From Sepioteuthis lessoniana (Eukaryota > Mollusca > Cephalopoda > Myopsida > Loliginidae), in assembly GCA_963585895.1 (NCBI GenBank), contig CAUZXS010004370.1, forward strand, positions 62,001-126,000: a DNA stretch of 64,000 nt, in the 5' to 3' direction. The notes beneath the pieces are model-generated. The model was not told the origin of the DNA, did no database searches, and saw nothing but the letters and a program-made list of their open reading frames with translations. Below, in pieces: positions 30,840 through 41,699 of this stretch. A program made the position numbers and the translations under genes. Positions within the stretch are counted from its first letter, which is position 1. Each line of letters opens with the position of its first letter.

Positions 30840-31600
30840 ACCAAAATTATTCCTATTTTGTTTCAGGCAATTTTATTGCCAAATTCATAGGCAACTTTAT
30901 AGTTCCATCCACCGATTTTTCCCCTTGGATACTTTTTGCTGTGTTTCATTCAATTAATTTTTTAGTACTGAGAAATAGATGGTAACCCAATCATGTAACA
31001 TCTGGCGAAAACAACAGACGTGTTAAAATTTACCAACGAAACTTTAACAATTTCTGACTATTGGAAAAAAAAACAAGCAAAATAAAATCAACATCACTGA
31101 GTCTATTATTATTACTTAGAATATTCAGACTATTGAACTCATCAGTATTGTTATAATCACCATGTTACGGCCTTCTTCAGGTGTTTCATGACAAAATTGG
31201 GAGTACATAAAGAAACTTGAACTAAACCTTTTGCTTGAAACACAGGGATAGATTGTTTCATTCGTGTTAATCCTACCTAGATACAAGTGTTAAGCTATAG
31301 TAAGTATAACTTGTTAATCTTACCTGTTGATGGTATTGAATCTACAGGTAATTTTACTCTGAAGTACCTTCCACCTCACCGCCTTACTCACTGCGCCATA
31401 TGTCCTTGCCAGACAGAGTGAATTTTTGTGACTTATAAAACTTATGTCTTCACCACGTCTTTTTTTTTAACGATAGTTCATATTGTAATTTCTTTATCTA
31501 GTCTTTTTGATTCATAGTTCCCAGATTGTATTCATCTCGATATTTGGTCTTCTTAACATATGTGCCACTTCTTTGAAACAGCTTAAATTCCGTTGCCAAT
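30840..31600. other. No gene seen; AT-rich spacer
   Basis: No open frame or repeat recognised, apart from a possible tRNA-like box A on the minus strand near 31370-31410, which I do not call. Confidence 0.5.
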
Positions 31601-31606
31601 TATTTT

Positions 31607-31728
31607 AGGTCATGTATGGTCATGTTAAGTCATTCTTTAGGTCATGTATGGTCATGTTAAGTCATTCTTTAGGTCATGTATGGTCATGTTAAGTCATTCA
31701 TATATGGTCATGTTAAGTCATTCTTATT
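31607..31728 (+). repeat. 32-bp tandem repeat, almost four copies
   Basis: AGGTCATGTATGGTCATGTT then AAGTCATTCTTT repeats exactly, and the last copy is shortened. It also contains an internal GGTCATGT doublet. Confidence 0.9.
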
Positions 31729-32149
31729 ATTTGCATCTTTAGTGAATGCTTTTCGTCAACTACCAACATCACAAATTGCTCATTTCAATTGTCACCGTGT
31801 CGGTGAGATGCTGACTGTATCCCCCTCCTCTGCACAACTTTTAAATTACAATTTTTCTTGTGTGATCCTTCTGTAAACTTTTTCATTTAAACTTAATTTC
31901 ACATTACTTTTTAAAACTGCAAACAACATCACATGACCCATGAAAATCTTTGAAAGTTACCTTGTGAATTTAGCTGGAGTTTTTTTTTTTTTGTCCTTTT
32001 AATATAGCGGCCTCAGACCCTAGTGAGATCAGCTTTTCGGCTCTCGGACTGAAAATATTAGGAACCCCTAATAAAGTCGTTCAGATTTGTAATCGTATTT
32101 AGAGGATGTTGTTCCTGATATAAAATGTGGGTACTACTCAAGAGATTGG

Positions 32150-33562
32150 ATATGGATAAAAAATATCCTTTTAAAAATCCTATAGATAGATGGATAAAGT
32201 TACGTATCCTCCCCTTCCCTAAAAAGGGCGACCTCGGATTAGCCAAGAACTACCGAGGTATAACACTTACGTCCATAGAGGCCAAGATATACAATGCCCT
32301 ACTACGCAATCGCAGAGAACCCAAAATTGACAACATTCTTAGGAAGAGCTAAAATGGCTTCCGAGGAAATAGATCCACGATCTCACAAATTTTTACTATC
32401 TGTCGAATTCTTGAAGGTGTTCGCTCAAAAAACCTACACGCAACAATATAATTTGTTGACTTTACGAAGGCCTTTGAATCCATTCACAGAGGGAAGATGG
32501 AGCAAATTCTACTCGCATACGGACTATCAAAAGAATTCGTCGCAGCCATAATGATGCTCTATAGAAACACCAAAGTAAAAGTCCGTTCTCTGGATGGAGA
32601 TACAGACTACTTCGAAATAGTTGTAGGAGCACTACAAGGAGACACACTAGTCTTATACCTATTTATTATCTGTCTATACTACGTACTTAGAACGTCTATC
32701 GATAAAATCTAAAAAAAAAAAAAAAAAAACGGTTTCAAGCTAACAAAAGAAAGAAGCAGAGGGTAACCCGAAAAAACAATTACCGATGCCGACTACGCCG
32801 ATGACATAGCGCTTCTAGCAAAAGCACCCGCCTAAACCGAAACCCTGCTACATAGTCTGGAACGAGCTGCTGCAGGCATCGGCCTCCATGTCAATGCACA
32901 CAAGACGGAATATATGTGCTTAAAACAAACAGGCAACATCTCCACACTATACGGTAGCTCTCTGAAACTAGTTGACATGTTCACCTACCTAGGGACCAGT
33001 GTCTTATCAACCGAGATAGACATCAACACGCGACTAGCAAAGGCATAGACAACTAACGATAGACTTTCGGTAATATGGAAGTCAGACCTGACCGATCAAA
33101 TGAAACGCAGTTTCTTCCAAGCAGCGATCGTGTCGATACTGTTATCTGGATGCACTACATGGACGCTGACTAAACGGATGAAAAAAAAAAAAGCTTGACG
33201 GCAATTATTCAAACATGCTGCGAGCAATATTGAACAAGCCGTGGAGACAGCACCCAACAAAGCAGCAGATATACGGCCACCTACCACCCATCACGAAAAT
33301 TATCGAAGTGAGACGAACCAGACACACGGGACACTGCAGGAGAAGTAGGCATGAGCTCGTGAGTGATTTACTCCTGTGGACCCCTTCACATGGACGAGCA
33401 AAGGCAGGACGTCCAGTTCGAATTTATATACAGCAGCTCTGTGCCGATACGGGATGTAGCCCTGAGGGTCTGCCGAAAGCTATGGACGATAGGGAGGTGT
33501 GGCGAGAGAGGCTCGGTTATATCTGTGCTGATTGTGTGAAATGATGATGATGATGATGATAT
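32150..33562 (+). mobile_element. RTE-like LINE, RT region, degraded
   Basis: The RT runs in several frames from the palm start (LPFPKKGDLGLAKNYRGITL, LTSIEAKIYNALLRNR) through FRGNRSTI-like and DFTKAFESIHRGKMEQILLA. It continues through VVGALQGDTLVLYLFIICL, the catalytic DADYADDIALLAKA (about 32787-32825), and the C-terminal LPPITKIIEVRRTRHTGHCR and WRERL end. It closes in (ATG)n at 33541-33562. Frameshifts and stops are many. An A-run at 32712-32730 is an added homopolymer. The endonuclease half is absent. Confidence 0.8.
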
Positions 33563-33959
33563 TGCCACTGGTCATTATTTGAAGCCAGATAAAAAGCATT
33601 TTCTATTCTTATTTAATCACTTCCTTGGATAAATGACGCAACTCAATCTTCTTATCCCTATTTTTTTCATTGCATTTGTGCAGAATAATTCTCATTTTTA
33701 TATCTAAGACAAGTAACAACACTCCACTTATCTACACATAAACACAAGTTACAGTGATACTCTCAGCTATGCACACATATATCTTTTTATTATTATGGGG
33801 ATTAAATATCTGTTTGTCTACGTAACTACCAACGTCATGATATCCTTAGGAATTTGCATTATCTCTCATGATTCTATTTAAATCTCATATATCAAGATAT
33901 TGTTTCATACTGTGGGCGATATCTATATACATTTAATATGCAAGTGTATTGAAATATCG

Positions 33960-34655
33960 GTTTATATTGGGAAAGGAAAGATTAATTTGCGTATTGATCC
34001 TAAAAATTCGATTTTAATAAATATTTGTGTGGCATTGATTCCTAATTGTCTGGCTTTATTTCAATAAATACGAACAAAAATCCCGTCGATAAATCTTAAA
34101 AGAAATCCATTAACAGAAAGAAATAACTATATATATTTCTCTTCTGTCTAATTTAGTTAAATAGTTAAATTAGAAATGAAAGTGGCAATGATGGGAAGAG
34201 CTGTTTATTTTTTTATTATAACCCTTCGACTTCAAATAAGTTTAATGCAATGATCTAATGTAAAATTAAATTAAAAATTATTTTTCTTATCATCAATTTT
34301 TTTTTTTTTTTGCTCTGCCTACTACTGATATTCTGAAATATTTATTCCCACTAACAAACTCACAAAAAAGAATAAGAACATCGTTAAAATAAAGAAATAA
34401 CTGCAATTCTGTTCTGTACTGTCTAACTAATGTTATTGATTTCTAATAGTGTTTTATTCTCAAACCTATTAAAAGCAACCCTAAGCCTAATTTACATAGA
34501 AATCAAATCAAATAAAATTAGTAGTAATCATCGTAAATGAGTTCTTATAAAGTTTCGTGAATCTTTCAAATTTAATGTAATATTTCACATTAAGACTTAA
34601 ATACTTACCCCCAGAGGGCACGTATTTTTTATTGTATGTATATCTGCTGATATTT
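33960..34655. repeat. AT-rich block matching 28780-29255
   Basis: Shares AGATTAATTTGC, CCTAATTGT, CCCGTCGATAAATCTTAAAA, TAGTTAAATAGTTAAATTA-like and GGGAAGAGCT strings with the earlier block. Like it, this block ends at a forward SINE-B. Confidence 0.6.
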
Positions 34656-34918
34656 GCTTGGCCATTGGTCTAATGAGTAGAGTGTTTGCCAATGGTCCCG
34701 GAGACTGGGGTTCAATCTCAGGTCGAGTTTTACCAAAGACTCAAAAAATACTATTTGATGTTGTCTTGCTTAACACTCAGCATTATAAGGTAAGGATCAA
34801 GACTAAAGTGAAGCAATCTAGAGAATGGAGTAGCACCCTCCGCTACACCCCGGTGTAATAGCTATTGAAAAAAGAGCCTTCGAGTCGCCCTCGACTATGG
34901 TCACCAACTTTACTTATA
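34656..34918 (+). mobile_element. SINE-B, full length
   Basis: TTGGCCATTGGTCTAATGAG start, box B GGGGTTCAATCTC, GCATTATAAGGTAAGG, AAAGTGAAGCAATC, CACCCCGGTGTAATAGC and GGTCACCAACTTTAC. Confidence 0.8.
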
Positions 34919-34981
34919 TAAAAAAATGACGTTTTAAAAGTTATTAATTTAGAATAATTATTAGAATTACGCCAGTATAAA

Positions 34982-35212
34982 AGTGGGTGTGTCCTCGTGG
35001 TGTAATCGATTATTTGCGGAACCGTCGTAAACGAGTTCGAACTCCAGTCGCGCTATTAAGTTCATTTTCGAACAAATAACCTTGAGAAAGTTATGAAACC
35101 CTTAACCTCCTAGCAATGGGTTAAATAGCATCATTTCTGTTCTTCTAGAAGGATGGCTTTGACATTAAATGATCCTAAAAGTTTGATATGCCATTAAAGA
35201 AACACGAAGATA
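34982..35212 (+). mobile_element. SINE-A, near full length
   Basis: GGTGTGTCCTCGTGGTGTAA head, box B AGTTCGAACTCC, CAATGGGTTAAATAGC and GGCTTTGACATTAAATG then TTTGATATGCCATTAAAG tail. The anticodon-arm part is shortened. Confidence 0.8.
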
Positions 35213-35814
35213 AGACAATATTTAAGTTAGATCTTTATAATATTTTTCTGTGATTGGTTTTTGTTTGTGGTGTTTTATTTATTTATTTTTTTAGTATGTC
35301 CTTCACTCTCTAATAAACACCAGGAGAATCAACAAAATAGACATGTTTACTTTCGACAAATCGAAGCTCCGAGGCAGACACCGTCATTTGTTGTTTGCTT
35401 ATTAACAGTTTTGTTTCGACCTTGGAGTTGATCCTACGTCTGAGCCAGAGGAATTGTTTCCTTGGTCATATAAGGAATTCAATGACACCAATACAAAAAA
35501 AAAAAAAGGAAAAAGAAAATAATAAGAAAAAAGAAACAACAAAATGCCTATTTACCTCGATACCCACTTGATACGAATGGTAATATAATGATGCATTTTA
35601 ACAGCAGGCTTTCTGAAAAACATCGAAAGTACGCCAGTTAAACGACTGACATCAGAAAACTCCCAAAACATTCCATTTAATTGAATTAGGGATGTACTCA
35701 ACGGATAAGAGGTCAATATTCCAGACGAATGCATAATGGGAAGAACGTTACAGCGGGATTGTTTATTTATATTTTACTTGTAAATTTCTGTGTGTGCGTG
35801 TGGCTCTAATGTTA

Positions 35815-35863
35815 TTGATAGGTTTTTAAGGTATATCAACCGTTGTATGTTATTCAATGCCAA

Positions 35864-35922
<59 letters not shown>
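35815..35922 (+). mobile_element. Module C tail end followed by (TA)n
   Basis: GGTATATCAACCGTTGTATG and TTATTCAATGCCAAATC match the module C start at 14112, then about 27 TA units (35868-35922) in the position where that copy has CA/TA/TG. Confidence 0.6.
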
Positions 35923-35924
<2 letters not shown>

Positions 35925-35925
<1 letters not shown>

Positions 35926-36130
35926 GGAACTTTAATAATCGAACGACTCTCAAATCGAACAATTCAGAGTACGACCAAAAAAAATTGAATAAAATATGCC
36001 TCATTGATCGAAAAAATGTTCAGAGTTCGAACACACGAGTCGAGCCGATGTAAACGAAACCTGTTTGAATGACTGCCGAGGCAAATTGAACACAGCCGAA
36101 CGGCTGGCCGAGTCTACCCGAACTGGATTG
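35925..36130. repeat. TCGAAC-rich stretch, possible pogo/Tigger-type end
   Basis: Recurrent ATCGAACG, ATCGAACA, GATCGAAAAAATG and GTTCGAACAC resemble the ends of pogo-like transposons in other invertebrates. No second end is visible, so this is tentative. Confidence 0.3.
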
Positions 36131-36174
36131 TTTCAGTTTTCGAGCAAATCGGGAGTAAATTTGGCGAACTTAGT

Positions 36175-36305
36175 TGAGGATGACCCGAAAGCTCCCTTTT
36201 TTTTTTTTTATAGATATTTTCGAGATCGTAGTTGAGGGCGTTCTTACTCCTCTGGTGAGATGCAGTCGACGAATTCACCAGCCCTAGCTGACGGGGCTGT
36301 GTGAT
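36175..36305. mobile_element. SINE-B stub joined to a module C stub
   Basis: GATGACCCGAAAGCTCCC (36179-36196) is a SINE-B end on the minus strand. TCTTACTCCTCTGGTGAGAT and CACCAGCCCTAGCTGACGG (36240-36297) are a module C end on the plus strand. Confidence 0.5.
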
Positions 36306-36454
36306 TCTATCAACGAGCAATATTCTGTAGACATATTCCGTTTTAACTATCTTTTTACTCCTGAGTCAGAATTTTTCATTAACTTTGATTTGTTAGGGAC
36401 ATATTCGAACACACTTCTAATCGAATTCTAATTGTTTGAGCATACTAATTGATT

Positions 36455-37012
36455 GACAAGTCTGCTTGGGCTGTAGAATACACAAACTGCTTTTCAGCAG
36501 AGGGGTAAGACCTTCCCAATGAGTGTCTTGGATATGATACTAAACAATCTGATGGTGAGGTTCCAGTAAGGCTGGAGCTTTAAGGAATGCAGAGTACCCC
36601 TTCATTGCCATCGTTCCCAGGTCCACTCAGGTCCGGAGTGGTAGTACCTGATAGGGTCCTATGAGTCAAATAGAACCAAACTACGTACTTATGCTAAACT
36701 GAATTGCTTGGAATAGAATTGTTTTGACATTTAAACGACATTCTTATGATAAAATGAATTATTTAAAATATAACTGTTTTGACATTTAACTGTGTGTAAA
36801 CAAAAACTATACTTATACAAAACTGAATTGCTTGAATTAGAACTGTATGACTGAAATGTATAGGTTAAAATAGAAATGATTATGACGATTAAATTGTTTA
36901 CTGATAATTAACTGAATTGTTTGAAAGAGAACTGTTTATTTATATAGAAATGGATTTAGCATTAAATAACCTACAAAGATTTACATGCCATAAAAACCAA
37001 CCAAACCAATAT
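36455..37012 (-). mobile_element. Module C, near full length
   Basis: The most complete copy on this strand. The head is GGGCTGTAGAATACAC. The core has AGGGGTAAGACCTTCCC, GGTGAGGTTCCAGTAAGG and TCCCAGGTCCACTCAGGTCC. Four to five subrepeats of about 65 bp follow (TTATGCTAAACTGAATTGC, AATAGAATTGTTTTGACATT). The tail is GGATTTAGCATTAAATAACC, then ACATGCCATAAAAACCAACC. That tail matches SINE-A. No tRNA-like promoter is visible in the head. Confidence 0.8.
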
Positions 37013-37227
37013 AATTTTATTGATTTTACACGAATGGTCGATAGAATAAATTATAAACATTTTTTTCTGAAGAACAAATCAGATTTTCTTTTTCTTTTAA
37101 AGATATTCATATTGAGCTTCACCAAACTGAAAAGTTTTAACTCTTTTCAAACATTCTAGATAATTCTCTGAGAATATTTAAGACATTTAAATGCTCCGGG
37201 GTATTTAAAATCTTCTAACCCTCATAG

Positions 37228-37490
37228 GGGGGACCTCATGGTGTAACGGTTATAGTGCTGGGCTGCGGCCTCGGAGTAAGCGAGTTTGAACTCCACGCGC
37301 TCTATTACGTTCAGTTTCAGAAGAATAACTTTGGGAAAGGCATGAACCCTATGATTTCCCTGCTATAGGTTTTAACCTATAGCTGGGAGATCAGAGGGTT
37401 CAAGTAACACAGCTGTTCTTCATCAAGGATAGCTTTCGCATTAAATAATCATCGAAGGTTAATATACAATTAAACAAAAGAAACCAAACC
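37228..37490 (+). mobile_element. SINE-A with an internal inverted duplication
   Basis: Head GGACCTCATGGTGTAACGG, box B AGTTTGAACTCC, tail TTCGCATTAAATAATCATCG. In the middle GAACCCTATGATTTCCCTGC... (about 37343-37371) is followed by its own inverted copy (AACCTATAGCTGGGAGATCA...GGGTTC, to about 37402). Confidence 0.75.
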
Positions 37491-37499
37491 AACATTAAT

Positions 37500-38575
37500 C
37501 GACAGCCTCAGTCTTAAAGATGTTTTCGGACTCAGAGTAAGCTATGACATCTTTTCCTGATCGTGAAAGTGAAATTATTTTATTAACTGAAACAAAATGC
37601 TAAAATTAATTAAAAATATTTGAAAAAATATTTCTATAAGAACGATGCCCAGAAAGAATATCTGTTCTAAGTCTATTTTTAAAAAATCTTTGTGGAGTAT
37701 TTACATGCAAGAGACTTTTGTCATAGAGCGATTTTTAACAAATATCACGGAACACAGAAAAGCTGGTTTGCTTGGGGACAATTTTGGTGTTGTTTTTTTT
37801 TGGGGGGGGGGGGCTAGTTTTTTCTTATTCTTATCGTTTCAAGTCCTGTCCCATAAGATTTTGCAAAATGCTAATTTTGCGTCTGGCAAATAATTTCAAA
37901 AATTATTTCAAAAATAATTCCAAATTTTTTTTTGAAGCAACAGAGCATGCCTATCCCTAACAACATCAGAGATTGTTCGTGTCTTCTTAATTATTGTTCT
38001 GCATTATGGAACAGTTTTGCTTATACTAGTCTGGTACAAGGTTATAGTTTGATGGGCGATGTAAATTGAAATTCCATATACTTGTAATGGTATGCAAATA
38101 TTCTGCGAAATGTTAAAGGTCTTTGAAGTTTGATTTATTCGAGTGGAATTTGTACAATCAAAAAGGATATTACTAGATATTTATGATCAAACTTTACTAC
38201 ATTGAATGTCTAAAACCAAATCTCCATTGAATACAGTGCCGTGGAAGTTAAAAACAAATAGTTACTTCTCAAAAATCACTTTATTTCCCTATATGCTTAT
38301 CTTTTTGGTATCTGGCATAAACAACTTCCTGTATTTTGCGTAAAACGAATCTTCTGATTAATTATGAAAAAGCCGGGACGATTGTGGGCCATTTAGTACT
38401 AGATTTCTAGCAAGAAAAAGGGGCCTTGCCGATGTTGGATTTGCCTATTAGGGTCTTTGACTTTTCCGGATTTAATGCTAAACTGGATTGCATGTTTTTG
38501 GAACCGGGACTTGAAACCAAACATTTAGTTAAATGGATGCGGTGGGATGATTTATCACTTTAATAGCATACAAAA
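37500..38575. other. No gene seen; AT-rich spacer
   Basis: Includes a G-run (37802-37813). No open frame or repeat family that I can support. Confidence 0.5.
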
Positions 38576-38577
38576 GT

Positions 38578-38998
38578 CCTTGATATGACACTAAACTATC
38601 TGATGATAAGGTTTAAATAATGCTGGAGCTTTGAGGAATGCAGAGTACCCCTTCATTGCCATCGTTCCCAGGTCCACTCAGGTCCGGAGTGGTAGCACCT
38701 GATTGGGTCCTATGAGTCAAATAGAACTAAACTGCCATCACTCCCAGGTTCTCTGTGGCCCGGAGTAGTCGCACCTTATAGGGTCCAATCTATGGGTCAA
38801 ATTGAATTAAACTGCGTATTTATGCAAAACTGAATTGTTTAAAATAGAACTGTTTTAGCATTTAAAATCTGTACTTATGCTAATCTGACCTGTCGGAAAT
38901 AAAACTGTTTATATGCATAAAAATGGATTTGGCATTAATAACCTTTCAATAGTTGATTTGCCATGAAAACAAAACAAATCAAACCAAACTAAACTACC
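38578..38998 (-). mobile_element. Module C with a repeated core
   Basis: TCCCAGGTCCACTCAGGTCC and GGAGTGGTAGCACCTGATTG are followed by a second, diverged core (CTCCCAGGTTCTCTGTGGCC, CGGAGTAGTCGCACC), then subrepeats and the shared tail (GGATTTGGCATTAATAACC, TGATTTGCCATGAAAAC). Confidence 0.75.
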
Positions 38999-39004
38999 CA
39001 CAGC

Positions 39005-39500
39005 TGTATATTTAAGCCATAGATGGGACCCTAAGAGAGTGAACCTGAGATTAATAATGAAGAGGTATTCCATATTCTCCAAAGTCCAAGACTAGATCCT
39101 CAACATCAAATGCAGTTCAATGTCATACCCACTAGCTAAATGATTTCACGTATAGCTATCAAATACAATTAATTCTAGTCAACATTATTCACTCGCACAT
39201 TGTAAAATAATTTCAAGTATTACTATTAAATGATAATAGTTCTATTTAATATTAGTCATTTGCTTGCACGCAGCTAAATGGTTTCAAGTATATTAAATGA
39301 TTAAGTAGTTCTCAAGCTGGTACCACCACACCAGATCAGAGATGACCAAGGGGTAATGGCAATGTAGACCTTCTCCACAATCCCTAAAGCTCCAGGACAG
39401 GAACCTCACTATCAGATACAGTTTAATATCTTACCCAGGACATTTGTTGCTGCGAAGATGTAGTTGGGGTATTCTGCAGCTTCAGCTGACAACGTGATGG
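39005..39500 (+). mobile_element. Module C in opposite orientation to its neighbour
   Basis: A core start (CCATAGATGGGACCCTAAG) and partial core are followed by subrepeats (GCTTGCACGCAGCTAAATGG). A second core follows (GGTACCACCACACCAGATC, CTCACTATCAGATACAG), ending near CAGCTTCAGCTGAC. Confidence 0.65.
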
Positions 39501-40147
39501 TTAAATGGAAGTAAACCCTTTTCGAAAAGGACTGGGATGAGTTTAAAACTGAGCACCTGAGGCGTCCCTGAATGATAATACCGAAAGGATCAAACAAATT
39601 TTTATAAACGGCCACCTATAGGTCTCGATTTGTGCGAGCCCTCCGTCCATATCCACTATGTAATAACTTTATGTCTATACAAACTTGGTGGGAAGTCGGA
39701 AAAATATCATATTTAACACTTTTTCATGAATCATATAAGTTCAAACATTATCCATTTAGCATTTCAGCTAACAAGTATAAAAGGTTACAATTTTATTGAT
39801 CCACCCCTGTATATCTACCAGGATTGCTAAAAAAAAGTTATTAGCCCAATCAACTAAGAGGTATAAAATATATTGCACATGTTCAACATCGTGGGAACAT
39901 CGTATCCCACGTTTTGTAAATGCTTATAAAGTTTTTTTCTAATATATATATATATGTATGTATATATATATACCTTCAAGAAAAAAAAAATTCGGTCACA
40001 TTAGGATTATAAATCTATTTCCATCCTGCTAAGGGCATTGATATGAATCAATAACTAAAAAAAAATTTTAAAGGATTTCTTCAAAACCAACAAGGTGATA
40101 AAAATACAGCCTGAATGGGGGTAGTTACAGGAGGGAAGGAACCTTCT

Positions 40148-40213
40148 CCCATTAAAGAGTACTTCCGGTCTCCAGTTGAGACAATACAGTGACCGGAAGT
40201 AATCTTTAATAGG
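40148..40213. repeat. Hairpin with 23-bp arms
   Basis: CCCATTAAAGAGTACTTCCG and GTC (40148-40170) is the imperfect inverse of GACCGGAAGTAATCTTTAAT and AGG (40191-40213), with a 20-bp spacer. It lies about 50 bp before a hammerhead-like motif. Confidence 0.75.
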
Positions 40214-40261
40214 GTTATGTTTTCTTAAAACAGCTATCCTTGTTTTATCACCATTTGTTTC

Positions 40262-40312
40262 ACCATGTCCTGATGAAGGTTTACTAAAACCGAAATGTTT
40301 TAACGTTGACTT
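40262..40312 (+). ncRNA. Hammerhead-ribozyme-like motif
   Basis: CTGATGA (40270-40276) is followed by an A, a 5-bp stem GGTTT/AAACC with loop ACTA, then GAAA (40292-40295). A short stem ATGTT/AACGT follows, and a GTC/GAC pairing would close stem I. This is the order of a type I hammerhead as found in Penelope-like elements. The extra A between the core and stem II is atypical and may abolish activity. Confidence 0.4.
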
Positions 40313-40419
40313 TCCTTTATAATAATTTCCATCACTTTAGGATTATTTTGCTTTTTATTTTATTTATACTGTCAGATTCATTTCAATTATTTACGTGTAT
40401 ATATATATATATATATATG

Positions 40420-41010
40420 GTGGAGAAGCAAAATTAGAGATATTCTAGAATGGTAATAAACGACTCTATTATAAAACAAGATTAATTTTAATTTAAAAAA
40501 ATAAACTACAAAGTAAGAAGATAGACACAAAACAATAAATTTTCACAAAATAGCCACCATTTTTTTCAATTATTTTCTCAACATGCTTTCGAAACGATTT
40601 GCGTGGCTTCAAAATAAATTCTTCAGACATTTTATTCCGTTCCTCCTCAATAGCAGTCTTAACATACACAATATTTTGATGGGAAATTGCATTTTTTTTT
40701 TCATTTTCTAAAATGCCCTATATAGCGTAATCAAGGGGGCAAAGGTCTAGGCTTATATCTTGTTTAATTGCTGTCCTCAATGTTTTCTCTAGGACTTTCA
40801 TTTCATTAGCGTGCTTTCTCGTTGACGTTTTGGGGATCCTTCTTAATCACCGGAGTGAGAGCTATTAAAAAGCCTTCTTTTTGTTTTTTGTTCAATCTCC
40901 CACTCCTTCTTTTCCTTAATTAGTTCTTTTTATGTAAATTTTTTTTCTCGTTTGTTTGTATACTGTGGACAAAGAAACTTTGGCTTGGTTTCGGTGTTAG
41001 ATTCTTTGTC
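40420..41010 (-). mobile_element. Internally deleted Tc1/mariner (maT-like) transposon
   Basis: The minus strand encodes an end typical of maT/DD37-type transposases: LDYAI then GILENEKKNAISHQNIV, VKTAIEEERNKMSEEFILKP and RKSFRKHVEKIIEKNGGYFV. Just upstream is a fragment resembling the N-terminal DNA-binding part (VIKKDPQNVNEKA, EKTLRTAIKQDIS). The two ends adjoin without the first catalytic aspartates, so the middle is deleted. Stops and frame changes are present. Terminal repeats not resolved. Confidence 0.65.
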
Positions 41011-41172
41011 GTTTCTTTTCTTGCTCTCTTATACTGAGTTGAATTTCAATTTTTAAAAAGTGCTTGAATAATCAAGCAAATCATAAACATTTAGATTTAT
41101 CGCATTTAAAAATATGGACAAAGCAAAATAAAAAATAACTTTAAAAAAATTATTTCATATTTTGCTTTCGAG

Positions 41173-41175
<3 letters not shown>

Positions 41176-41234
<59 letters not shown>
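41176..41234. repeat. (AT)n microsatellite
   Basis: About 29 AT units. Confidence 0.95.
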
Positions 41235-41237
<3 letters not shown>

Positions 41238-41285
41238 AAAAAAAACGAATAAAAGATTCAATTCTTTGGTATCAATATAAATTCA

Positions 41286-41312
41286 TTTCAGGTCTATGAT
41301 GACCCTCTTCAG
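41286..41312 (-). ncRNA. Hammerhead-core-like motif downstream of a Penelope remnant
   Basis: The minus strand reads CTGAAGA-GGGTC-ATCATA-GACCT-GAAA, that is a CUGANGA core, a 5-bp stem II (one G-U pair) and GAAA with no extra base. Stems I and III are not convincing. It lies about 400 bp 3' of the endonuclease remnant, where Penelope-like elements carry a ribozyme in their terminal repeat. Confidence 0.4.
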
Positions 41313-41699
41313 ATGACGAAGAAAAATACTGTTTTGTATTTGAATATCATTTGGGTATGTTTATATTGCTTCTGGCGAGAAGAGAATTAAACATTTTTTT
41401 AAATTTTTAATTAAAAAATATTTTAAAGGTGGATATATCATTATGTAGTATTATCAGATATAATGTTTATACATTCCTCTTTTTAAAAAAACCGTTTCCA
41501 CTGATTCAAATATTACTGAAATCAAAAAAAAAAAACTGTAATTACGGAAAAATTTAATAGTGGCTTGCGACTCAATTAAAATTATAAATAAAATATTTAT
41601 TCATAATTTCGTTGAAATTATTATAAATATCAAATAATATAATGTATGTTGTCAGAAAATAATAAATCGATGCTAAAATAAATTTACAAAATTCTATTT

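Noticed and set aside
31340-31430. tRNA-like box A on the minus strand (TGGCGCAGTGAGTAAGG)
   Set aside because: No box B at the right spacing and no second copy in the window to confirm a SINE.
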